A stretch of DNA of 5,096 nucleotides from Gammaproteobacteria bacterium (GTDB taxonomy: Bacteria; Pseudomonadota; Gammaproteobacteria; Steroidobacterales; Rariloculaceae), in NCBI GenBank assembly GCA_004357505.1, contig SMWC01000150.1, positions 1-5,096 of the forward strand. The letters are read 5' to 3'. A program made the translations under genes and the position numbers. Positions 1-4,827 of the stretch are shown one piece after another (the stretch's first letter is position 1; each line of letters opens with the position of its first letter). The notes beneath the pieces are model-generated. The model did not search any database, had not been told where the DNA came from, and saw only the letters and a list, made by a program, of their open reading frames with translations.

Positions 1-1173
1 CTCGTTTTGGCGGCGTATCTGGCGGATATCTTCGGCAAACGCCAACTCGTCCAAGTGGTTCACCGAATCTCCCGGAGCACGAAACACACCTGGGACGATG
101 CCCTGATTCAGCACGGGGTTTTCGGGCGCCTCGCGCAGCTACTGCCCGGACTGGTTTTTTACTTCGGCCTGGATCTCGTACCGGGTCTGCCGGACGGACT
201 CATCATCGTTGGCGAGAACCTGGCGATCTCCTACGGCTTATTGATGCTCAGTTTGGCAGCCAGCGCGCTCCTTTCCGCGACAAATACGATTTATGAGAGC
301 TACCCCGTTGCAAGGGACCGACCCATCAAGCGTTTCTTGGAGGTTGCAAAGATTGCGGTGTTTGTCCTGGCTGGTGTACTGATAATCGCCACGCTGATGG
401 AGCGCAGCCCGGTCTTACTGCTGAGCGGACTCGGTGCGATGACCGCTGTGCTCTTGCTGGTCTTCAAGGACACGATCCTCGCGCTGGTCGCCAGCATTCA
501 GTTGACGAGCCTTGACATGGTTCGCGTGGGTGACTGGATCGAAATGCCGCAATGCAATGCAGACGGAGACGTTATCGACGTGGCGTTGCACACGGTAAAG
601 GTGCAGAACTGGGACAAGACCTTCACGACCATCCCGACGCACCGGTTGATCGTGGATTCGTTCAAGAATTGGCGCGGCATGGGCGAGAGCGGGGGGCGTC
701 GTATTAAGCGGGAACTGCGTATCGATATCAACTCCGTGAGATTCCTGACGGAGGAAGAAGTCGAGCGGTTCAAGCGGTTCGCGTTGCTGACTGATTACAT
801 CGATCGCAAGCTGGAGGATCTCGCTGCGAACAACGCGGAGCTGGGCAAGGCTACGGAGAACGTCAATCTTCGCAGACTGACGAACATCGGTACCTTCCGC
901 GCGTATATCTTCAACTACCTGAAACATCACCCGAAGATTCATCAGGACATGACGCTGATCATCCGCCAGTTGCAGCCCGGCCCGACGGGGTTGCCGCTGG
1001 AGATCTACGCCTTCACCAACGTTACCGAGTGGTCCGTCTACGAAGATATCCAGGCGGATATCTTCGACCATCTGCTGGCCATCGCAGGTGAGTTCGGAAT
1101 TGACATGTACCAGGAGCCGGCTGGCCGGGACCTCTCGGCACTGGCATCGATTCGCCAGTCACAGGCGGGCTAG
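1..1173 (+). CDS. ybdG: YbdG-type mechanosensitive channel of the MscS family, 5' end outside the window
   Basis: Inner-membrane channel that opens under membrane tension and helps cells survive osmotic downshock; in E. coli YbdG gives miniconductance (MscM-type) activity. The frame is open to the left edge, so the TTG at 7 is not a real start. About 390 codons are visible against about 415 in E. coli, so roughly the first helix is missing. Counting from the first codon in the window, hydrophobic helices lie near 45-63, 73-93 and 112-133. The pore-lining helix follows at about 138-168, with SGLGAM and the hallmark VFKD. The cytoplasmic beta domain carries GDWIEMP (about 177), VKVQNWDKTFTTIPT (about 199) and DSFKNWRGM followed by SGGRRIKR (about 219-237). 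The C-terminal domain has NLRR.TNIGTFRAY and LPLEIYAFTN. These blocks match E. coli YbdG almost word for word, which separates it from short MscS and long MscK. It ends TAG and converges on the cytochrome gene, so the two are not co-transcribed. Confidence 0.95.
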   Translation, partial: LVLAAYLADIFGKRQLVQVVHRISRSTKHTWDDALIQHGVFGRLAQLLPGLVFYFGLDLVPGLPDGLIIVGENLAISYGLLMLSLAASALLSATNTIYESYPVARDRPIKRFLEVAKIAVFVLAGVLIIATLMERSPVLLLSGLGAMTAVLLLVFKDTILALVASIQLTSLDMVRVGDWIEMPQCNADGDVIDVALHTVKVQNWDKTFTTIPTHRLIVDSFKNWRGMGESGGRRIKRELRIDINSVRFLTEEEVERFKRFALLTDYIDRKLEDLAANNAELGKATENVNLRRLTNIGTFRAYIFNYLKHHPKIHQDMTLIIRQLQPGPTGLPLEIYAFTNVTEWSVYEDIQADIFDHLLAIAGEFGIDMYQEPAGRDLSALASIRQSQAG

Positions 1174-1222
1174 TCGCCGTTCCGGCAGGTTCAAGCCTGA
1201 GTTTGATCAGCCACTAGGCGGC

Positions 1223-2266
1223 TCAGGGCGCCAGGGACGCGATGTAGGCTGCGATGTTGAGCATGTCTTCAGCGGTCAGAAACGCCACCACCGGCGCCAT
1301 CTGCGGGCTTTGCCGTGTGCCCTGCTGGATGTCCCACAGCTGGCGCATCGTGTAGCTTGCGGTGCGGCCGGCGATGCCCGGTACTGCGCCGAACCCTTTC
1401 TGTTCCGGACCGTGGCATATGCCGCACTGTATCGTTTTGCCGTCACCCGTGGTCACGAGTCTCTCGCCTTTCGTGAGGCTGCCGATGGGCACGTACGCGA
1501 CGAACCCGCCCCGCGGGTCACGCATGAACTCCGTTCGCTCCGGGTGCTCCGGCACCTCGATAATGCGTTGCCCTAGCGGCATCGGTGGCGCGTCCGGAAT
1601 CGGTAACATCAGGCCGTTGCTGGTGGTACGCACCTGCGGCGCCTGTTCGGATTCGATCACGCGTACCATCGGACGAAACTCGATCGAGGAGAAGTACTCG
1701 GCAACCTGCTGTTTTTCGGTGTCGGTGAGACGCGCAGCGATCATCGCCATCTCGTTCGTGTTCGCCTTGCGCGGATCCGCGCTGCGACGGGCGCCGCTCT
1801 CGAACGCTGCGAGTTGCTCAAGAATGTAGGCCGCGGGCAGACCGGATACGTGACCGTTTTCCATCTTGCCCTGGCCATTCGGGTAATGGCAGAGTGCACA
1901 GGCACGCGCGCCCTCGTCCGGCTTGCCTCTGGCAACGACTTCCGGCATCGGTGGGTGGTCGCCTGGATACCAGTCGGCGGGCCCATAGTCGAAATACGCC
2001 TCGTTGCGGGTGAAGGATTCGGTCGTACCCGGCAGCGTGCGTTGGATGCCGTCGTCTGGCACCGGCGCGCCGATGTACGCACACTCGATCGGCTTGGCCG
2101 TCGCCGGACAAGGCGGCGCGACGCGATCGCCTGGAGCGAGCGGTGTCAGAACACCGTAGGCCCAGTCGGGCCAGTCCGGTGCCCGTTGCGGTTCAGTCTG
2201 CGCACCCGGGCCGCATCCGGAAACGGTGAGTAGCCCGAGTATCAACGCACCGACGGTTCGCTTCAC
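1223..2266 (-). CDS. Diheme c-type cytochrome lipoprotein
   Basis: Periplasmic electron carrier, probably membrane-tethered, with two covalently bound c hemes. The 347-residue product begins with a lipoprotein signal: basic MKR, a hydrophobic stretch, and lipobox VSGC with Cys18 as the lipidated residue. Heme-binding motifs are CALCH (123-127) and CGICH (281-285), each opening a class I cytochrome c fold. Likely distal Met ligands are M173 or M175 in the first domain and M323 (SPQMAPVV) in the second; this is read from position, not proven. Each domain repeats the order CxxCH, then a G-x-P-A/S-Y segment and a helix with Q-L (LPAAYILEQL; RTASYTMRQL), so they look like a tandem duplication, as in cytochrome c4. 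Between them is a proline-rich linker (about 200-260). Cys53 and Cys62 are extra and could form a disulfide. The start is GTG, chosen because GGAGG lies 4 nt upstream and the nearby ATG is out of frame. The redox partner is unknown: no oxidase or dehydrogenase gene is beside it. Confidence 0.93.
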   Translation of the reverse strand: MKRTVGALILGLLTVSGCGPGAQTEPQRAPDWPDWAYGVLTPLAPGDRVAPPCPATAKPIECAYIGAPVPDDGIQRTLPGTTESFTRNEAYFDYGPADWYPGDHPPMPEVVARGKPDEGARACALCHYPNGQGKMENGHVSGLPAAYILEQLAAFESGARRSADPRKANTNEMAMIAARLTDTEKQQVAEYFSSIEFRPMVRVIESEQAPQVRTTSNGLMLPIPDAPPMPLGQRIIEVPEHPERTEFMRDPRGGFVAYVPIGSLTKGERLVTTGDGKTIQCGICHGPEQKGFGAVPGIAGRTASYTMRQLWDIQQGTRQSPQMAPVVAFLTAEDMLNIAAYIASLAP

Positions 2267-2270
2267 GCTG

Positions 2271-2275
2271 CCTCC
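2271..2275 (-). promoter_or_regulatory. Ribosome binding site fixing the GTG start of the cytochrome gene
   Basis: On the minus strand GGAGG stands 4 nt before the GTG at 2266. The only ATG close by overlaps this motif upstream, is in another frame, and stops after four codons at a TGA that overlaps the GTG (GTGA). No in-frame alternative start precedes it in the short leader, and starting here gives an intact lipoprotein signal. The spacing is short but usable. Confidence 0.7.
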
Positions 2276-2284
2276 ATTCGGTCG

Positions 2285-2290
2285 AGTATA
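2285..2290 (-). promoter_or_regulatory. Possible -10 element for the cytochrome gene
   Basis: Minus-strand TATACT matches the sigma-70 -10 consensus at five of six bases and lies about 20 nt before the GTG start. No recognisable -35 hexamer is found 16-18 nt further upstream. A 5 bp inverted repeat (GGTCG at 2280-2284, CGACC at 2297-2301) brackets the element and could be an operator or chance. If used, the mRNA leader would be only about a dozen bases. Confidence 0.25.
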
Positions 2291-2334
2291 TAGGACCGAC
2301 CAGATTCGGCCCGCAGCGCCTGATTGTCAGGTGT

Positions 2335-2386
2335 AGGAGCGGCGACCTCATCGTGAGTCTTTACCGTAACCTTACGAGCCGCTCCT
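2335..2386. repeat. Inverted repeat with nested stem, REP-like outer arm
   Basis: AGGAGCGGC (2335-2343) is perfectly complementary to GCCGCTCCT (2378-2386). Inside, TCGTGAG (2351-2357) pairs with CTTACGA (2371-2377) with one G-T wobble, leaving a 7 nt one-sided bulge and a 13 nt loop. The outer arm with its preceding TGT (TGTAGGAGCGGC) resembles the head of REP elements common in pseudomonads and xanthomonads; that likeness is from memory. There is no T-tract and no convergent gene end, so a terminator is unlikely. Confidence 0.55.
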
Positions 2387-2434
2387 TAGCAGTCGTTATT
2401 CGAGAAGCGCCTTGAACTTTCCTTTCTACAAAGG

Positions 2435-2474
2435 CGAGGTCTGCTTATGGCCGAAGGCCGTAAGCAGACACTCG
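2435..2474. repeat. 18 bp imperfect palindrome (strong hairpin) upstream of the choice-of-anchor B gene
   Basis: The left arm 2439-2452 (GTCTGCTTATGGCC) pairs with 2456-2469 (GGCCGTAAGCAGAC) around a GAA loop. There are 14 pairs, 13 Watson-Crick and one T-G wobble. The stem continues for four more pairs, CGAG (2435-2438) with CTCG (2471-2474), past a single bulged A at 2470. It is followed by TTAACAG, not by a T-run, and lies upstream of a gene, so a Rho-independent terminator is a poor fit. A dispersed intergenic palindrome or a structured leader fits better. Alternative pairings of its left edge exist: CGCCTT (2408-2413) with AAGGCG (2431-2436), and CCTTT (2421-2425) with AAAGG (2430-2434). 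Confidence 0.75.
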
Positions 2475-2481
2475 TTAACAG
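2471..2481 (+). repeat. Direct repeat CTCGTTAACAG, copy 1
   Basis: This 11-mer abuts the hairpin at 2435-2474, its CTCG forming the last stem pairs. The same 11-mer recurs in the same orientation at 3830-3840, downstream of the choice-of-anchor B gene. Similarity continues for ten more bases (seven of ten identical), giving 18 of 21 matches overall. Its TTAACA also resembles a -35 hexamer, but no good -10 follows at 17 nt. Confidence 0.5.
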
Positions 2482-2550
2482 TTTATATGCGCGCCACCAC
2501 ATAAACTTCTGCGAGTACAATGCCTGACCGGCTACTACAAGGCGGCAGTC

Positions 2551-3771
2551 ATGCGCGTGGCATCTGTGCTCACCCTGCTTCTCGTAATCACTCTATTCGG
2601 CTGTGATAGAGGTGGGTCGTCTGCTCCTGCGGCGGCACCGCCAGCGCCCCCGCTGAGCATCGGGCCGGAGATCTGTGCCAGTGGCAGCGCGGGTGACTTT
2701 CCCTGCTCCGGTATCTCTCTCAGTAAACGCATGTCGCTGGAGACGATGGGCGGGGGTGGGGGCAACGACATTTGGGGCTGGTTCGATACCCAATCGGGTA
2801 AAGAGTACGCCCTGATGGGCATGACGAACGGCACAGCCTTCGTTGATATCTCTAATCCGGAGGATCCACTTTTCCTTGGAGGCTTGCCTACCCAAACCAT
2901 AGCGTCCGCTTGGCGCGACATCAAAGTCCATCAGGACCACGCGTATATCGTTGCGGATAATGCTGGTGCGCATGGGATGCAGGTATTCGATCTGACACGT
3001 CTGCGAGGATTAGTCGCACCTCAAACATTTTCCGCCGATATTGTGTACGTTGACTTCGAGAACGCGCATAACATTGCGATCAACGAAGAATCTGGATTTG
3101 CCTACGCAGTGGGAACGAACACTTGTGGAGGCGGTCTGCACATCATCGATATTAGAACGCCGAATAATCCGCTATTTGCGGGGTGTCACTCGACTGTGGG
3201 AACACATGATACGCAGTGCGTTATATACCATGGACCAGATGCAGATCATCCGAACAATCCCGAGGTTTGTCTTAGCTCGAATCAAGATCATGTCGAAGTC
3301 ACCGATGTCTCGATTAAAATTGCTCCGGTGACGATTTCAGCTACTACGTATCCACAGCTTGGTTTCGTTCATCAGGGCTGGCTGACCGAGGACCACCGGT
3401 TTTTCTTGTTGAATGATGAGTCGGACGAGGCTAGTTTCAACGTGCCCACGCGGACCCACGTATTTGACGTATCAGATCTGGATGCTCCGGTGTATGTCTT
3501 CGCTTACGAGGCCGCGACTGTCTCGACAGACCACAATCTGTATATAGTCGGCAACCGCGTGTTCGAAGCTAACTACACGTCCGGCTTGCGAGTTTTGGAG
3601 TTCGGCGATCTGGCAAACAGTGAGCTAACAGAAATCGCCTTTTTTGACACATTTCCCTCTAGCGACGCCACTAATTTTTCGGGAGCATGGAGCGTATACC
3701 CCTTTCTGCCATCCGGGACGATCATTGTCAGTGATCGGACTAACGGGTTGTTTATTCTGTCTCTCCAGTAG
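2551..3771 (+). CDS. Choice-of-anchor B family lipoprotein with LVIVD-type repeats
   Basis: Probable exported, lipid-anchored surface or periplasmic protein; the biochemical role of this family is unknown. The 406-residue product starts with a lipoprotein signal, lipobox LFGC with Cys18, then a low-complexity Ala/Pro/Ser linker (about 21-35). The family core begins at NDIWGW (72-77) and runs through QSGKEYAL, NGTAFVDISNPEDP (93-106), WRDIKV (121-126) and GMQVFDLTRLRGL (142-154). It continues with the Cys-containing THDTQCVIYHGPD block (218-230) and SSNQD, then VFDVSDLDAPV (304-314), HNLYI (328-332) and FSGAWSVYPFLPSG (376-389). The repeated 'hydrophobic-V-D-I-S-x-P-x-x-P' pattern is that of LVIVD repeats, expected to form a beta-propeller-like fold. 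Family members vary in their C-terminal anchor, hence the name; this one ends right after the core at FILSLQ and seems held only by the N-terminal lipid. Cys51, 192, 212, 223 and 240 could form disulfides. AAGG lies 8 nt before the ATG. Third codon positions are more AT-rich than in the cytochrome gene. Confidence 0.9.
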   Translation: MRVASVLTLLLVITLFGCDRGGSSAPAAAPPAPPLSIGPEICASGSAGDFPCSGISLSKRMSLETMGGGGGNDIWGWFDTQSGKEYALMGMTNGTAFVDISNPEDPLFLGGLPTQTIASAWRDIKVHQDHAYIVADNAGAHGMQVFDLTRLRGLVAPQTFSADIVYVDFENAHNIAINEESGFAYAVGTNTCGGGLHIIDIRTPNNPLFAGCHSTVGTHDTQCVIYHGPDADHPNNPEVCLSSNQDHVEVTDVSIKIAPVTISATTYPQLGFVHQGWLTEDHRFFLLNDESDEASFNVPTRTHVFDVSDLDAPVYVFAYEAATVSTDHNLYIVGNRVFEANYTSGLRVLEFGDLANSELTEIAFFDTFPSSDATNFSGAWSVYPFLPSGTIIVSDRTNGLFILSLQ

Positions 3772-3791
3772 TGAAACTCCTGGATGCCATC

Positions 3792-3819
3792 AACCGGCCG
3801 GTTTAACGACCGCTGGCCG
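3792..3819. repeat. Palindrome and bulged hairpin downstream of the choice-of-anchor B gene
   Basis: AACCGGCCGGTT (3792-3803) is a perfect 12 bp palindrome 20 bp after the stop codon. An alternative fold pairs CGGCC-GGT (3795-3802) with ACC-GGCCG (3809-3811 and 3815-3819), with a 3 nt bulge and a TTAACG loop. No T-tract follows, so a Rho-independent terminator is weakly supported; it may be a decayed relative of the upstream palindrome. Confidence 0.35.
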
Positions 3820-3829
3820 AATGTGAATG

Positions 3830-3840
3830 CTCGTTAACAG
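3830..3840 (+). repeat. Direct repeat CTCGTTAACAG, copy 2
   Basis: Exact second copy of the 11-mer at 2471-2481, same strand, 1359 bp away, with the choice-of-anchor B gene between them. It is preceded by GGCCGAA (3815-3821), which also occurs in the loop region of the upstream hairpin (GGCCGAA at 2449-2455). The rest of the palindrome is not intact here. Confidence 0.5.
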
Positions 3841-3855
3841 CTAATATTCGTTTAC

Positions 3856-3871
3856 ACAGATTAAACAGATT
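3856..3871 (+). repeat. Tandem ACAGATT pair
   Basis: ACAGATT occurs at 3856-3862 and again at 3865-3871, with AA between, a 9 nt period. It sits in the AT-rich spacer upstream of the membrane-protein gene and could be paired half-sites for a regulator or chance. The rest of the 3772-3992 spacer holds no coding sequence that I can support. Confidence 0.25.
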
Positions 3872-3946
3872 TCGGCGGATGTTATGAAACCTTTCTTAAG
3901 TATGGGATAGCGGACTGTCAGGCGAGCGACTACGGGCCGAGCATGC

Positions 3947-3955
3947 TGGTAGAAT
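3947..3955 (+). promoter_or_regulatory. Possible extended -10 promoter for the membrane-protein gene
   Basis: TGGTAGAAT combines the extended -10 TGn with TAGAAT, five of six matches to the sigma-70 consensus. No good -35 is present, as extended -10 promoters allow. It would start transcription near 3962, about 30 nt before the ATG and ahead of the ribosome site GGGGAG at 3979-3984. This would let the membrane-protein gene be transcribed separately from its upstream neighbour. Confidence 0.35.
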
Positions 3956-3992
3956 CCATGATCGAGAATAATCAAAACGGGGAGCGAGCAAC

Positions 3993-4721
3993 ATGGTGAC
4001 TCCGTCGATTCGCTTGCCAATCGCGGTAACGAGTCGCTTCTACATAGGTGTTGGTCTGTTCATTGCGCTGATGGCGGCCGTGGGGTTCTGGCCGACCTAC
4101 TTCGGGCCACTGCTAAGAGGCACGCTTCAGACAGTACCAGTAATCCACTTTCACGCGACGGTATATTCGGGCTGGCTGCTCTTATTCATCGTCCAAATCG
4201 TGTTCGCATCCACTGGTCGCCTAGCCTTACACCGTAAGCTAGGCAAAGTTGGCATTTATTATGGCTTCGGTCTTGTTGTTGTCGGCGTATTCACGGCGCT
4301 CAGTCGATTTGCCAGCCGTGTCCAGGCAGCCAGGCTTGAGGAGGTATCGCTTCCCCTTGCTCCGATCGCCCCCCTGTCAGATATGATTGTGTTCCCGCTC
4401 TTCTTTGGCGCGGCAGTATTGTATCGGCGCAAACCTGAAATACACAAACGGCTGATGATCGTGGCGACGACGATTCTCTTGATTGCGGCGGTTAGCCGTA
4501 TGACGTTTCTTGGCACGCCGGTGCCATTACCCGTGTTTCTCGTAGTCTGGTTCTTACCGATTTTTTTGGCAATGGGATACGATTTCATCACTCAACGTTT
4601 GATTCATCCGGTCTATGTGATCGGGCTTGTCGGGCTTTTTATCTTGCGCTTACGAAACTATGTCGGCGAGACAGATGCCTGGTCTGATATATCGAGATGG
4701 ATGGCCACTTTCGTGAGTTGA
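3993..4721 (+). CDS. Polytopic membrane protein of unknown function, about seven helices
   Basis: Conserved-looking integral membrane protein, 242 residues; I recognise the general type, annotated only as hypothetical in many proteobacteria and acidobacteria, but no function. Hydrophobic segments lie near residues 15-34, 56-74, 86-103, 127-144, 154-172, 178-197 and 207-220. Characteristic blocks are IHFHATVYSGWLLLF (51-65), LALHRKLGKVGIYYG (77-91) and RRKPEIHKRLMIVATT (145-160). Each places histidines (52, 54, 80, 151) at a predicted membrane edge; such histidines could bind heme b or metal, but this is inference. The loop between helices 3 and 4 is amphipathic and Arg/Glu-containing. The ATG is set by GGGGAG 8 nt upstream. 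It lies 221 bp after the choice-of-anchor B gene and 106 bp before the next lipoprotein gene, all on one strand, but the spacers suggest separate units. The last codons overlap an inverted repeat. Confidence 0.9.
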   Translation: MVTPSIRLPIAVTSRFYIGVGLFIALMAAVGFWPTYFGPLLRGTLQTVPVIHFHATVYSGWLLLFIVQIVFASTGRLALHRKLGKVGIYYGFGLVVVGVFTALSRFASRVQAARLEEVSLPLAPIAPLSDMIVFPLFFGAAVLYRRKPEIHKRLMIVATTILLIAAVSRMTFLGTPVPLPVFLVVWFLPIFLAMGYDFITQRLIHPVYVIGLVGLFILRLRNYVGETDAWSDISRWMATFVS

Positions 4722-4744
4722 ATCTTCGCTTTTGCCGAAAGTGG
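4705..4744. repeat. Inverted repeat spanning the membrane-protein stop codon
   Basis: CCACTTTCG (4705-4713, in the coding end) is perfectly complementary to CGAAAGTGG (4736-4744), with a 22 nt loop containing the TGA. No T-run follows on the plus strand, so termination by this hairpin alone is doubtful. Read on the minus strand, the right half (GTCCACTTTCGGC, from 4746 down) resembles the left arm of the palindrome at 2439 (GTCTGCTTATGGC), suggesting a diverged member of the same repeat family. The remainder of the 4722-4827 spacer is AT-rich, with one TAAAAT (4769-4774) that lacks a -35 partner. Confidence 0.5.
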
Positions 4745-4812
4745 ACGACGAAAATCAACCATCCGCGCTAAAATTCAGCTAATCTAAAGATGAAAACCAT
4801 TTTCTCTAACTA

Positions 4813-4820
4813 GGGGGGGA
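4813..4820 (+). promoter_or_regulatory. Ribosome binding site formed by a run of seven G
   Basis: Seven consecutive G then A, 7 nt before the ATG at 4828. It supplies a GGGGA-type Shine-Dalgarno and supports this start. The homopolymer is unusual in being long enough to be slippage-prone, which would change SD spacing and strength. Confidence 0.6.
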
Positions 4821-4827
4821 TTCAGAC

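Noticed and set aside
21..1066. 14-base identity GGCGGATATCTTCG at 21-34 and 1053-1066
   Set aside because: Both copies are in frame within the channel gene and encode common residues (ADIF); coincidence is the simplest explanation.
415..1071. Long minus-strand open frame inside the channel gene
   Set aside because: It is antisense to a strongly conserved YbdG-like sequence, and its translation has no family features.
1174..1222. Possible bidirectional terminator between the convergent genes
   Set aside because: Only short stems are present (GCCG/CGGC around 1176-1186, CAGG/CCTG nearby), without T-tracts on either strand.
1088..2266. Plus-strand and alternative minus-frame open frames across the cytochrome gene
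   Set aside because: They lack recognisable domains, are Arg/Ala/Pro-rich in the manner of shadow frames in GC-rich DNA, and overlap a gene with two CxxCH motifs and a lipobox.
2516..2521. TACAAT as a -10 element for the choice-of-anchor B gene
   Set aside because: Five of six consensus bases match, but no -35 lies at 16-18 nt and there is no extended TGn. It would place the transcript start only about 20 bp before the ATG, so it is too weak to annotate.
2447..2527. 26-codon plus-strand open frame starting inside the large hairpin
   Set aside because: It has a weak GAGG upstream, but the sequence is explained by the palindrome and there is no sign of selection as protein. A leader peptide cannot be excluded, but is not supported.
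3943..3999. 18-codon upstream open frame ending at a TGA that overlaps the start of the membrane-protein gene (ATGGTGA)
   Set aside because: The arrangement resembles translational coupling, but there is no ribosome site. Its start lies upstream of the best candidate transcription start, so it is probably untranslated.
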